A stretch of 64,000 bases of DNA from JBGAQP01 sp044220635. GTDB taxonomy: Bacteria > Pseudomonadota > Gammaproteobacteria > Burkholderiales > Usitatibacteraceae. The stretch spans positions 8,093 through 72,092 of the forward strand of contig JBGAQP010000022.1 in assembly GCA_044220635.1 (NCBI GenBank), in the 5' to 3' direction. Below are positions 38,701 through 48,008 of this stretch, in pieces (the stretch's first letter is position 1; each line of letters begins with the position of its first letter). Below the pieces are notes generated by a model that had not been told where the DNA came from, did no database searches, and worked only from the letters and a program-made list of their open reading frames with translations. A program made the translations under genes and the position numbers.

Positions 38701-39645
38701 GTAGGGGTAGGCCGTGCGGTCGAACTTCTTGCGGCAGCGGGGCGTGGCGGGCGTGCCCGAATTGCCCGTGACCACCGCGGTGTTGGTGGCATCCGCCGCG
38801 GACTTGCACCAGCGCAGGGGGGCGGCGATCGCGAAGGAGGCCGGCGCGGAGCCGTCGGCGTTGGCGAGCGCGCAGGTCGTGAGGTTCACGTCGCTGCAAT
38901 ACTCGTGCGCCGTGATGTTGTAGTAGTGCGGGTTCGAGTTGGAGATCTCGATGCGGTTACGGTAGGTCGTGTTCGGCAGGCCGCCGTTCTGGGTGGCGTT
39001 GGATTTCCAGTAGAGGAAGTAGTCGGGCTGCGCCGCGAGGAAGGGCCCGATGTTGTGCTTGCCGTTGTAGCGGCACTTGGTCGGGTCGGTGCGGTCGGTC
39101 GCGCTCGGGCTCGAGGTGTTGCAGTAGATCGCCTCGCGGAAGCCCGTCGTGAGGTCGTCCACGGTCCCCGCGTCGAGGAAGGCGTCGCGCCGCGCCGCGG
39201 TGGCGGGGTTCGTCGCGAAGATCGGCGTGCCTGTGGAATCCACCGCCGGCGAGTAGGTGATGTTCGGGTTGTACCAGATCTTGTTGAAGAGCGGCGCGTA
39301 GTACGGGGGCTCGCCGTAGGACGGCGAGCTGTTCGCGCACTGCCGGCCGGTCGAGCTGGTGCCGCCGGGGCCGCTGCACGAGGTCGAGCTGCAGGACTTG
39401 CAGTTGTAGTAGCTGTCCCCGCCGCTGGAGTTCAGGACGAAGTCGGGCATGTAGTTCCAGTTCATGCTTCCCGAGTCGTCCAGGACGAACATCAGGTTCG
39501 GGAGCACCGAGGTGGAGGGCGAGTTCGCGAGCGGCACGTCCGCGAGGTCCGCGACCTGGGCCCGGGCGGGCAGGGCGGCGAGAGTGCTCGCGATCCCGAG
39601 GGCCGCCAACGCGAGGAACCGGCCGAACGAATGACGCGTGTTCAT
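35719..39645 (-). CDS. pilY1: Type IV pilus tip adhesin PilY1-like protein
   Basis: PilY1 is a large secreted adhesin and pilus-assembly factor that primes fibres with minor pilins. The 1308-residue protein starts at ATG 39645 (AAGGAG site) with a signal peptide to about residue 29. A von Willebrand A-like segment begins at residue 51, with the metal site D-x-S-x-S at 56-60 (DDSGS), and a Cys-rich insertion follows. The C-terminal half is the PilY1 beta-propeller, with an Asp/Asn-rich loop NDNDIGYSYGNPVI resembling its calcium site. The end SARRISWRELIQR matches the PilY1 family. It follows pilX by about 30 bases. Confidence 0.9.
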   Translation of the reverse strand: MNTRHSFGRFLALAALGIASTLAALPARAQVADLADVPLANSPSTSVLPNLMFVLDDSGSMNWNYMPDFVLNSSGGDSYYNCKSCSSTSCSGPGGTSSTGRQCANSSPSYGEPPYYAPLFNKIWYNPNITYSPAVDSTGTPIFATNPATAARRDAFLDAGTVDDLTTGFREAIYCNTSSPSATDRTDPTKCRYNGKHNIGPFLAAQPDYFLYWKSNATQNGGLPNTTYRNRIEISNSNPHYYNITAHEYCSDVNLTTCALANADGSAPASFAIAAPLRWCKSAADATNTAVVTGNSGTPATPRCRKKFDRTAYPYPRYGRFKRVDITPAVASYPKSAASARTDCAAAASCTYDEEVQNFANWWSYYSKRMMLMKTAAGRAFLSIDDRYRIGFITINPNSPVTNDKFLGVGAFDTTQRVDFYDKLYIQDTNGSTPLRQALSRVGRYYGGINGGINAGMNPDPLQYSCQANYALLTTDGYWNSSSGVNLGGGGIGNQDNTNSGYTTRAAGAFDGNLTGASDTLADVAAYYYKTDLRTAGVLAPNNVPTSASDTAAHQHMVVFSLGLGLEGFMDYRSDYDTATSGDFYKIKNSDTGCSWATGTCNWPVPSQNMPSTLDDLWHAAVNSRGAYFSASDPNSLALGLQSALAKLQVQTAAAAASATSSPNITETDNYIYSSTFRTGNWDGEVVAQRIDVTTGNVLPAIAWSAQGLLDARTSANSDSRLIFTIDDAGANKRKNFSFVTLSSTPSGSIDAEQSYFANKCGNFSQCTLLTVAQQAVANNGDNLVNYLRGQRQHETFAPPESIPPFRAREHVLGDPVNATPAFVRNPVFSFADAVTPTYADYKAAQAGRQSVLYIAANDGMLHALNGDTGQEMWAYVPRIVMPNMHKIATANWGATHRFSVDGSPQVMDVFLGGSWKTILVAGLNSGGRGFYALDVTDPSTPKVLWEVCSDNSLCLINDNDIGYSYGNPVIAKRASDGKWVVFITSGINNVSPGNGKGYLYVLDAQTGAILDKVNTNFGNAAAPSGLNDISGYADNFAVNNTAKFIYGGDLWGNVWKFDTQTSPPTVSKLAELKDSGGKPQSITTRPELALIEAPPNSGTKYPVVYVGTGRYIGEDDLGDPAAVLPANGGPLPFAYQQSLYAIKDKGVTYGNFRAGNVVENTIIDGGTTRTTSNNTVDWSLQDGWFVDFNPGDTSPGERVNLDPQLIQGTLLVVTNVPNNSACSVGGDSWIYQFDYKSGTNVASSAGGIAGQKFTGQITVGVVVVRLPSGVFKGIATGATGSKTPFAVNIGGAGGSARRISWRELIQR

Positions 39646-39676
39646 GTGGATTGCTCCTTGGGGGGCGCGGGCGGGA

Positions 39677-40267
39677 TCAGATCCCGACCAGCACGCTCGA
39701 CTGAATGATGCTGACGGTGTTGCGCGGACCATCGACCCGCGTGGTCACGCGGTAATAGAGCTGGGGAGTGCCCGTGAACTGGGGAGCGCCCACGGCCATG
39801 CTCCCGCCGCTCGCGGCCGAGGTGAGCGGGAAGTACAGGCCGCATTCGTTCCCGGCGCCGTTGTAGGCGACGTTCGCCTGGGTGCACATCCGGTGGATCA
39901 TGAAGCGCACGACGTTTCCGGCCGCGTCCGGGGCGCCGCCGTTGAGCACCACCGACTGGTCCCAGTTGGTGATGTCGAAGTAGTCGGGTTCGGGAAGCGA
40001 CGGTCGCGAGGAGAAATACCCCGCGCCCTCGTTCGTCGCCTGCAGGGTCGCGCCCGCGGAGTTGACGTTCAGCCAGCGCACGGCTTCCTGCGTTCCGAGG
40101 TCGGCGACCTGGATGGCGGATTCCTTGAAGGCGAGGTTGCCCGCCACCTGCACCGAGGTGTCCACGGAGCGGATCAGGGCCACGCCCGCGAGGGTCATCG
40201 CCACCAGGACGATGAGCGAGATCAGGAGGACGACGCCGCTCTGGCGGCGGGGAAGTCGACGGCGCAT
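39677..40267 (-). CDS. pilX: Minor pilin PilX
   Basis: PilX is a minor type IV pilin that joins PilV, PilW, FimT and PilY1 in the tip complex. The 196-residue protein starts at ATG 40267, chosen because TGAGGAA lies seven bases upstream. ATGs at 40282 and 40297 are alternatives, the last overlapping the pilW stop. The prepilin leader RRRLPRRQSG is cleaved before VVLLISLIVLVAMTLAGVALI. As usual for PilX, the +5 Glu is missing. The rest carries the PilX body with AGNLAFKESAIQVADLG. Confidence 0.85.
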   Translation of the reverse strand: MRRRLPRRQSGVVLLISLIVLVAMTLAGVALIRSVDTSVQVAGNLAFKESAIQVADLGTQEAVRWLNVNSAGATLQATNEGAGYFSSRPSLPEPDYFDITNWDQSVVLNGGAPDAAGNVVRFMIHRMCTQANVAYNGAGNECGLYFPLTSAASGGSMAVGAPQFTGTPQLYYRVTTRVDGPRNTVSIIQSSVLVGI

Positions 40268-40296
40268 GCTGGGATTCCTCATGGTCGTTCGCGGCA

Positions 40297-41487
40297 TCAG
40301 GCGGGGGTCGCGAACCACAGGACGTTTCGCAGCGGAACCGTCACCTCGAAGAGCCGGTAGCGGTAGCACTGCCAGTTCGGGTCCGCGGTGACGTCGATGG
40401 GCGTGCCGCCCAGCCCCGGGTTCTTCGCGAGCCAGACCGGATTCGCCGTCGTCGCCTCGCACACGCCGGTGGCGGGGTTCACCCGCTCGGGCGTGATGCT
40501 GCGGGCCACCACGGCGATGCGCACCACCATCACCTTGGCCCAGTCCGCCGCGGCCGCGGCCGCGGGCATCGCATCGCCCCACTGGTCGCTCGCGACGGCG
40601 GTGTTGATGACCGGGACGCTCGCGGCCGCGGCCGGCGGGTTGAACTGCCCGTTGCCGTCGCCGTCGAAACCGTATTGCGCCTGCATCTGGACGATGCCGT
40701 CGGAGAGCACGACCTGCGCGCCCGGCACCATGCCGTCGACCGCCACCAGCTGGTTGCCCTGGATCGAGTAGCTCACGACGGTCGGCGTCCGGCCGAGGTT
40801 GAAGACCCGCCCGCCGGTCATCGCCGCGTCGTCCCAGGTCGAGTACACGACGTTGTTCGGCGCGGGAAGGCCGCCCGCGCGGTTGTAGTCGAGCTGCTGC
40901 GCGTTGCCATTCTCGTCGACGTAGGTGCCGACGTCGAGCTTGATGTCGGCGGCATCGGCGACCGGCGTGGTGGGCACCGCGCTCACCTGCGCCATCGTGC
41001 AGTTCTGCCCCACCTGGCCGACCACGACGATGTCGCCGGGGTTGAAGCCGAAGCGGCCCTTGAGCGTGTAGGCGGCGGTCTTCACCGTGCGGATCTTCTC
41101 GGGCACCACGAACTGGTTCGAGTTTCCGTAGATGAAGGTGATCGAGTCGGGCGTGCCGCCCGCCCCGTCGACGATGGTCGCGGGCGCCAGCGCGAAGCTG
41201 ATGAGCGAGTTGCTCGGGTTGTGCCAGCCGAAGGTCCGGCAGCCGAGCAGCGGCGTGTAGTTGAGGCCGAATCCCGCCATGCGCGCGTCGCGCTCGAGCT
41301 GGAAGAGGGTGGCCACGCCGTTTTGCTGCGCGTCGCCCGCGCCGGTGGTGGTGCGCTTCTGGCTCTCGGAGACGGCGAACACCTGGAACATCACGATCGT
41401 GGCGATCAGGCCGACGAGCACGCCGACCATCAGTTCGACGAGCGTGAAGCCGGATTGGCGGCGGGAGGCGGACGGGTTGCGGTTCAC
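40297..41487 (-). CDS. pilW: Minor pilin PilW
   Basis: PilW is a large minor pilin of the type IV pilus initiation complex. The 396-residue protein starts with GTG 41487. The leader ends QSG and the mature helix begins FTLVELMVGVLVGLIATIVMFQVF with Glu at +5. It contains QLERDARMAGFGL, the typical PilW segment, and long beta-rich loops. The stop overlaps the first possible pilX ATG. Confidence 0.88.
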   Translation of the reverse strand: MNRNPSASRRQSGFTLVELMVGVLVGLIATIVMFQVFAVSESQKRTTTGAGDAQQNGVATLFQLERDARMAGFGLNYTPLLGCRTFGWHNPSNSLISFALAPATIVDGAGGTPDSITFIYGNSNQFVVPEKIRTVKTAAYTLKGRFGFNPGDIVVVGQVGQNCTMAQVSAVPTTPVADAADIKLDVGTYVDENGNAQQLDYNRAGGLPAPNNVVYSTWDDAAMTGGRVFNLGRTPTVVSYSIQGNQLVAVDGMVPGAQVVLSDGIVQMQAQYGFDGDGNGQFNPPAAAASVPVINTAVASDQWGDAMPAAAAAADWAKVMVVRIAVVARSITPERVNPATGVCEATTANPVWLAKNPGLGGTPIDVTADPNWQCYRYRLFEVTVPLRNVLWFATPA

Positions 41488-41507
41488 GGCGGCTGTCCTG
41501 GGAAGTC

Positions 41508-41948
41508 TCACGGGTCGGCGATGTAGCCGATGGCGACGTGGTTGCTGGTGCTGATCGCGTCCGGGGCGCGCCAGCGCACCGTCACGACGACCTGGCGGCC
41601 GTTGGCGAGGCCGGCAACCGGGTTCACCTGCACGGTCGGGGGATAGAGGTTCGCCTGGGGCATCAGCGTATTGACTTTGTTCACCCAGTTGGCGACCGCC
41701 GGGGCGGCGCCGCCGGGGTAGGCGTACTGGGCGACGTTCGCCGCGTTCACGCCGCGGTCGATCCACGCCGCGCTGATGATCTCGTTGGCGAGGAAGGCGG
41801 CCTCGGTGCGGTAGCGGGCGTTGGAGACGTTGCTCACCGAAACCGCCTGCATGGCGATGAGCGCCAGCACCCCCAGGGAGAAGATCAGGATGCCGATGAG
41901 GGCCTCGAGGAGCATCACGCCCTCCTGACCGGAACGCATCGTGCGCAT
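41508..41948 (-). CDS. pilV: Minor pilin PilV
   Basis: PilV is a minor pilin of the initiation complex. The 146-residue protein starts at ATG 41948 (AGGAAAGG upstream). The leader MRTMRSGQEG is followed by VMLLEALIGILIFSLGVLALIAMQA, the PilV-type helix with Glu at +5, and a short body ending VRWRAPDA...YIADP. It lies between fimT and pilW. Confidence 0.87.
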   Translation of the reverse strand: MRTMRSGQEGVMLLEALIGILIFSLGVLALIAMQAVSVSNVSNARYRTEAAFLANEIISAAWIDRGVNAANVAQYAYPGGAAPAVANWVNKVNTLMPQANLYPPTVQVNPVAGLANGRQVVVTVRWRAPDAISTSNHVAIGYIADP

Positions 41949-41962
41949 GGCCGTCCCTTTCC

Positions 41963-42490
41963 TCAGCAGGCCCGCGGGTCGCCGGCGGTGGCGACGTTGG
42001 GATCGCACAGGCGGATGGCGCCGCCCGGCGGGATCACGATCCGCATGTCGCGGCTTTCGGCCGGGTCCAGCGTCGTGTTGTCGATGTCGATCTGCGTCAT
42101 CGTGAGGCTGCCGTCCGAGTTGGCCACCACGCGCCCCAGGCCGCTGAAGGTCACCGTGTCCGCGCCGCCGGGAAGGGCGACCACCACGGCGTTCTGGGAG
42201 CCCTCGTCGTGGGAGCGAGACTGCAGGGGCTGCCCGTCGGGGTCCGCGCCCAGGTTCACGCGCCAGCCCGAGCCGCCCTCGATCTTCATCTGCACGTTGG
42301 CGTTGCGCCGGATCGCCTCGGTCTTGGCGACCTGGAGGCCGTTGAGCAGCGCCTCGGTCGCGGTGCGGATCTGCACGTTCTGGATCCAGGTCTTGAAGCT
42401 CGGCACGCCCACGGCCATCAACAGGCCCAGGACCACGATGGCCACCAGGACCTCGATGAGCGTGATGCCCGATTGGCGCCCGCGCCGCAT
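41963..42490 (-). CDS. fimT: GspH/FimT-family minor pilin
   Basis: The 175-residue protein has leader MRRGRQSG, then ITLIEVLVAIVVLGLLMAVGVPSF with Glu at +5. The following segment LLNGLQVAKTEAIRRNANVQM is the hallmark of the GspH/FimT family. The body is beta-rich with two Cys in its last 20 residues. FimT/FimU proteins form part of the pilus tip and in some species bind DNA for uptake. It starts one base after the pilE stop. Confidence 0.88.
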   Translation of the reverse strand: MRRGRQSGITLIEVLVAIVVLGLLMAVGVPSFKTWIQNVQIRTATEALLNGLQVAKTEAIRRNANVQMKIEGGSGWRVNLGADPDGQPLQSRSHDEGSQNAVVVALPGGADTVTFSGLGRVVANSDGSLTMTQIDIDNTTLDPAESRDMRIVIPPGGAIRLCDPNVATAGDPRAC

Positions 42491-42491
42491 G

Positions 42492-42929
42492 TCAGCACGA
42501 CCCCTTGCGGATCACGAAGCACGGCGAAGGCATCACCGCCGGCGCCCAGCCCGCGGGCGTGCCCGTGGTCTGGCGCTGGTTCTGCTCGTTGATGGTGAAG
42601 ATGAACCCGGTCACGCGCCCGGCATTGCCGGTGGCCGTGGCGAGGTAGCCCTGGCCGCCGTTGGTGATCTGGCAGGTGTGGCCGAAATGCTGGTAGGTCG
42701 GGCCGGGGGGCAGGCCGCACCCGCCGGGGCCGGCGCCGTTGTAGGTCCGGTTGTCCTGGTAGTACTGCTCCATCTGCACCCGGAACCCGGCGAGCCCCGC
42801 GTGCGCCTCGACGAGCTGGCCGCGCGTGACGTAGTCCGTGTACATGGGCACGGCGATCGCGGCCAGGATGCCGACGATGGCCACGACGATGAGCAGTTCG
42901 ACGAGCGTGAATCCCTTGGACTTGTGCAT
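42492..42929 (-). CDS. pilE: Type IV pilin PilE-like
   Basis: The 145-residue prepilin starts at ATG 42929 with a GGAGG site. The leader MHKSKG is cleaved before FTLVELLIVVAIVGILAAIAVP. The body has YVTRGQLVEAHAGLAGFRVQMEQYYQDN, typical of PilE-type pilins that head pilVWXY1 clusters in betaproteobacteria. Cysteines near the end (PCFVIRKGSC) and in the middle can form the D-region disulfides. It may be the major pilin or, more likely, a pilE-like minor subunit in this cluster. It is the first gene of a run down to 35390. Confidence 0.88.
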   Translation of the reverse strand: MHKSKGFTLVELLIVVAIVGILAAIAVPMYTDYVTRGQLVEAHAGLAGFRVQMEQYYQDNRTYNGAGPGGCGLPPGPTYQHFGHTCQITNGGQGYLATATGNAGRVTGFIFTINEQNQRQTTGTPAGWAPAVMPSPCFVIRKGSC

Positions 42930-43099
42930 GCCAACCTCCGTTGATCGAATAGTAGGAGCCCGGGACGCAAGACCCCAATCGGCCCGATGATTGGCTGGGG
43001 GGGACCGATGGACGGCGGCAAACGCCCCGGAAGGGCCTGAAAAGGCACCGGAAACGGCCCCGGCGGGGCCCGCCCGGGGCCCTCGGCGCCGCATTTCTA

Positions 43100-43105
43100 T
43101 ATAAT
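43100..43105 (+). promoter_or_regulatory. -10 element of the tRNA-Thr gene
   Basis: A perfect TATAAT lies 15 bases before the mature tRNA. The region between is GC-rich, as in stringently controlled stable-RNA promoters. No clear -35 is seen. Confidence 0.55.
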
Positions 43106-43119
43106 AGTCAGTCCCGCGT

Positions 43120-43195
<76 letters not shown>

Positions 43196-43256
43196 CTTTT
43201 CCCTTCCCGCGGCCCCGTGCGCCGCAACTGCCGCGGGCGCCCGTCGCGAAGCCCCC

Positions 43257-44768
<1,512 letters not shown>

Positions 44769-44836
44769 CTTCTCTCCCCAGCGCCCAAGCATAGCAGGAG
44801 GCCCGGGGGGTCCGCCCCTTGAGGTATGCTTTCCCC

Positions 44837-45502
44837 ATGGACCAGGACGCCCTCAAGAAATCGGCGGCGCAAGCCGCGATGAAGTACGTGCGCGACGACG
44901 ACATCGTCGGCGTCGGCACCGGGTCCACGGTGAACTTCTTCATCGCGGCGCTCGCGGCCATGCGCTCGCGAATCAAGGCGGCGGTGGCGAGCTCGGAGGC
45001 GAGCGCGCGCCGGCTCCGCGAGGCGGGGATCCCCGTCGAGGAGCTCAACGACACGGGCGGCTGCGCGGTCTACGTCGACGGCGCCGACGAGGTCACCGAG
45101 CACCTGGCGATGATCAAGGGCGGGGGCGGCGCGCTCACCCGCGAGAAGATCGTCGCCCAGGCGAGCCGCCGGTTCGTCTGCATCGCCGACGCCTCGAAGC
45201 TGGTCGGGGTGCTGGGCAAGTACCCCCTGCCCGTCGAGGTGATCCCGATGGCGCGTTCCTTCGTGGGCCGCGAGATCGTCAAGCTCGGGGGGCAGCCGGC
45301 CCTGCGCGCGGGGTTCACGACCGACAACGGCAACCTGATCCTCGATGTCCACGGGCTCGCGATCACCGACCCCCCGGCGCTCGAGTCCACCCTCAACCAG
45401 ATCCCCGGCGTGGTCACCAACGGGATCTTCGCCCGCCGCGGCGCCGACGTGCTGCTGCTCGCCTCGCCTTCGGGCGTGCGCACGATCGAGCGCGCCGCCT
45501 GA
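44837..45502 (+). CDS. rpiA: Ribose-5-phosphate isomerase A
   Basis: RpiA interconverts ribose 5-phosphate and ribulose 5-phosphate, the latter feeding phosphoribulokinase in the Calvin cycle. The 221-residue protein has VGVGTGSTVNFFI, the DGADEV motif (near residues 77-82) and IKGGGGALTREKIVA. It starts at ATG 44837, divergent from ilvA with a gap of only 68 bases. Confidence 0.96.
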   Translation: MDQDALKKSAAQAAMKYVRDDDIVGVGTGSTVNFFIAALAAMRSRIKAAVASSEASARRLREAGIPVEELNDTGGCAVYVDGADEVTEHLAMIKGGGGALTREKIVAQASRRFVCIADASKLVGVLGKYPLPVEVIPMARSFVGREIVKLGGQPALRAGFTTDNGNLILDVHGLAITDPPALESTLNQIPGVVTNGIFARRGADVLLLASPSGVRTIERAA

Positions 45503-45546
45503 GGCCGTCACGCCGCTGCAACAATGACCCGTTAGCCTGCGAGATG

Positions 45547-45564
45547 CCCGGGCCCGCGCCCGGG
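45547..45564. repeat. Hairpin between rpiA and phoU
   Basis: A perfect 7-base inverted repeat (45547-45553 with 45558-45564) with a 4-base loop lies in the phoU leader. There is no T tract, so it may only be a structured leader. Confidence 0.4.
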
Positions 45565-45588
45565 GGCCGCGAAGCGAAGGAAGCCGCC

Positions 45589-46305
45589 ATGCCCGTGAAC
45601 ACCCAGGAACACACCTCGAAGCGCTACGACGCGGAGCTCGAGACCGCGCGCTCGCGCGTGCTGCAGATGGGCGGGCTCGTCGAGGCGCAGATCGCCGCGG
45701 CCATCGAGGCGCTCACCACCGGCAACCTCGCCCTCGCCGAGCAGGTCGTGCGCGACGACCACCGCGTGAACGCCCTCGAGGTGCAGATCGACGAGGACTG
45801 CGCGCACATCATCGCGCGGCGCCAACCCGCGGCCCAGGACCTGCGCATGATCATGACCATCGTCAAGATGATCACCGACCTCGAGCGGATCGGCGACGAG
45901 GCCGAGAAGATCGGGCGCATGACCAAGCTCATCTACGCCTCCGAGCGCCTGATGCTGCCGCGCTTCACGGAAGTGAAGAACGCCGCCGCCTGCGCGATCG
46001 ACATGCTCAAGAAGTCGCTCGACTCCTTCGCGCGCCTCGACCTCGCCAACGCCGCGGCCGTGGTCAAGCAGGACCGCGCGCTCGACGACCAGTTCCGGGG
46101 GATCCTGCGCCACCTCATCACCTTCATGATGGAGGACCCGCGCACGATCTCCACCTCGATCGAGATCCTGTTCGTCGCCAAGGCCCTCGAGCGCATCGGC
46201 GACCACGCGAAGAACATGTCCGAGTACGTGGTGTTCCTGGTGAAGGGCAAGGACGTGCGCCACGTCACGGTCGAGGAGTTCGAGCGGGAAACCGCCTCCG
46301 ACTGA
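45589..46305 (+). CDS. phoU: Phosphate signalling protein PhoU
   Basis: PhoU links the Pst phosphate transporter to the PhoR/PhoB system and represses the Pho regulon when phosphate is plentiful. The 238-residue protein has two PhoU three-helix repeats; metal-binding E/D-x-x-x-D patterns are seen in MITDLERIGDEAEKIGR and AKALERIGDHAKNMSEYV. I chose ATG 45589 (GAAGGAAG upstream) over one at 45544 because the extra 15 residues run through a GC-rich hairpin. The pst genes are not in the window. Confidence 0.95.
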   Translation: MPVNTQEHTSKRYDAELETARSRVLQMGGLVEAQIAAAIEALTTGNLALAEQVVRDDHRVNALEVQIDEDCAHIIARRQPAAQDLRMIMTIVKMITDLERIGDEAEKIGRMTKLIYASERLMLPRFTEVKNAAACAIDMLKKSLDSFARLDLANAAAVVKQDRALDDQFRGILRHLITFMMEDPRTISTSIEILFVAKALERIGDHAKNMSEYVVFLVKGKDVRHVTVEEFERETASD

Positions 46306-46329
46306 CGCCTCGCCCGCCCCGGAAACGCA

Positions 46330-46353
46330 GACGGCCGCCCGCGGGCGGCCGTC
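46330..46353. terminator. Bidirectional terminator between phoU and yggX
   Basis: A perfect 24-base GC palindrome lies between the two convergent genes. GGAAA at 46321-46325 and TTTCC at 46357-46361 flank it and can extend the stem. T-rich flanks are short on both strands. Confidence 0.7.
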
Positions 46354-46376
46354 GCCTTTCCGGGCCCCCGCCGCGC

Positions 46377-46646
46377 TCAGGCCTTGGGCACGTAGCCCGT
46401 GGCGGCGTCGGCGCCCTCGCCGAAGAAGTGCCGCACCATCTGCTCCTCCAGGTACTTGCGCGCGCCCGGGTCGGCGAGGTTCAGCCGGTTCTCGTTCACG
46501 AGCATCTTCTGGTGCTCGAGCCAGGCCTTCCAGGCCTCCTTGGACACACCCGCCCACAGCCGCTTGCCGATCTCCCCCGGGTAGGGCGGGAAATCGAGCC
46601 CCTCGGCCTCGCGGCCGAGCTTGATGCAGTTCACCATGCGTGCCAT
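46377..46646 (-). CDS. yggX: Iron-trafficking / oxidative-damage protection protein YggX
   Basis: YggX proteins are small cytoplasmic proteins that protect iron-sulfur clusters. The 89-residue protein starts MARMVNCIKLGREAEGLDFPPYPGEIGKRL, with the conserved Cys7, and ends TGYVPKA. KMLVNENRLNLADPGARKYLEEQM is the family core. It begins two bases after argA ends, so the two are co-transcribed. Confidence 0.95.
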   Translation of the reverse strand: MARMVNCIKLGREAEGLDFPPYPGEIGKRLWAGVSKEAWKAWLEHQKMLVNENRLNLADPGARKYLEEQMVRHFFGEGADAATGYVPKA

Positions 46647-46648
46647 CG

Positions 46649-47977
46649 CTACAGCTCCTTCGTGAAGATCTTCGAGCGCCGGTCGTAATTGTAGAGGGAT
46701 TGCCTGCGCGCGGGCAGGCGCGCGAGGTCGGCCTCGACGAAGCCGCGCTCGATGAACCAGTGCGTGGTCCGCGTGGAGAGCACGAAGATCGAGGCGAGGC
46801 CGGCGGCGCGCGCCCGCGCCTCCGCGGACGCGAGCAGGCGCTCGCCGCGGCCGCCGTCGCGGTAGAAGGGGTTCACCGCGAGGCAGGCGAGCTCGGCCGT
46901 GTGCTCCTCGGGGAACGGGTAGAGCGCCGCGCAGCCGATGATGTTGCCGCCCTCCTCGAGCACGAAGAAGCGCCCGATCTCGCGCTCGAGCTGGCTGCGG
47001 TCGCGCCGCACCAGGACCCCCTGCTGCTCGAGGGGCTCGATGATCTGCACGATCCCGGGGATGTCCTCGGCCGTGGCCTCGCGCAGCTGCTCGGGCGACT
47101 CCGGGACCACCATCGTGCCGATGCCGTGGTTGGTGAACAGCTCGATCAGCAAGGCGCCGTCCACGTGCCGGCTGATCAGGTGCGCGCGCTTGACGCCCCC
47201 GGAGCAGGCCTTCACCGCGCAGGGCAGGTAGATGCGGATGTCCTCGGCGAGCCGCCCGTCGGCCGCGGCGAACGCCCTCGCCTCCTCGACCGTGAGCTCG
47301 GAGACGAGGCGCCCCTTCGCGTCGACCGCGCCCATGGTCTCGGCGAGGAAGATCAGCTTGTCGGCCTTGAGCGCGACGGCGGTGGCGGTGGCCACGTCCT
47401 CGAGCGTGCAGTTGAACACGTCGCCCGTGGGCGAGAAGCCCATGGGCGAGATCAGCACCACCTCGTGGTCGTCGAGGCGCCGGCGGATGCCCTCGGCGTC
47501 GATCTTGCGGACCTCGCCCGTGTGCCGGAAGTCGACGCCCTCGACCACGCCCACGGGCTTGGCGGTGACGAAGTTGCCCGAGGACACGCGGATGTCGGCG
47601 CCCCACATGGGGGAGTTGGCGAGCTCCATCGACAGGAGCGCCTCCATCTCCACGCGCACGATGCCGTTGGCCTCCTTCACGCAGGCAAGCGCCCGGTCGT
47701 CGGTCACCCGGCGGTTGCCCGCGTAGACGGGCTTCACGCCGTGCTGGCGCATCTGCTCCTCGATCTGGGGGCGGGCGCCGTGCACGAGCACGACGCGCAC
47801 GTCGAGGCTCACGAGCACGTTGATGTCGTGCGTGAGCTGCTGGAACTCGCCGTCGGCGAGCACCTCGCCCCCGAAGGCGATCACGAAGGTCCCGCCGCCG
47901 AACTGGTGGATGTAGGGCGTGGCCGCCCGGAACCACTTCACGAAGGCTTCGGTCTTGGGTGCGGCGTTCTTCGGCAT
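46649..47977 (-). CDS. argA: N-acetylglutamate synthase ArgA
   Basis: ArgA acetylates glutamate with acetyl-CoA, the first step of arginine synthesis. The 442-residue protein has an N-terminal amino-acid-kinase-like domain (about 1-285, with VVLVHGARPQIEEQM) that binds arginine for feedback control. A C-terminal GNAT domain follows (about 295-442, with LACLAVNPFYRDGGRGERLL). Start ATG 47977 gives a normal N-terminus. The other arginine genes here (argD, argF, argG) are 18 kb away. Confidence 0.95.
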   Translation of the reverse strand: MPKNAAPKTEAFVKWFRAATPYIHQFGGGTFVIAFGGEVLADGEFQQLTHDINVLVSLDVRVVLVHGARPQIEEQMRQHGVKPVYAGNRRVTDDRALACVKEANGIVRVEMEALLSMELANSPMWGADIRVSSGNFVTAKPVGVVEGVDFRHTGEVRKIDAEGIRRRLDDHEVVLISPMGFSPTGDVFNCTLEDVATATAVALKADKLIFLAETMGAVDAKGRLVSELTVEEARAFAAADGRLAEDIRIYLPCAVKACSGGVKRAHLISRHVDGALLIELFTNHGIGTMVVPESPEQLREATAEDIPGIVQIIEPLEQQGVLVRRDRSQLEREIGRFFVLEEGGNIIGCAALYPFPEEHTAELACLAVNPFYRDGGRGERLLASAEARARAAGLASIFVLSTRTTHWFIERGFVEADLARLPARRQSLYNYDRRSKIFTKEL

Positions 47978-48008
47978 GGCGGTCGGTCGCCCCGGCGCGG
48001 GCCCGGGG

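Noticed and set aside
35725..39708. 1327-codon open frame on the plus strand
   Set aside because: It is the antisense frame of pilY1, which has a signal peptide, metal site and conserved end. The antisense product is repetitive Arg/Val/His.
42930..43119. Sigma-54 promoter for pilE
   Set aside because: I looked for GG-N10-GC on the minus strand in the gap and found no site with a TTGC half. A weak TTGGGG-N18-TACTAT is present but not convincing.
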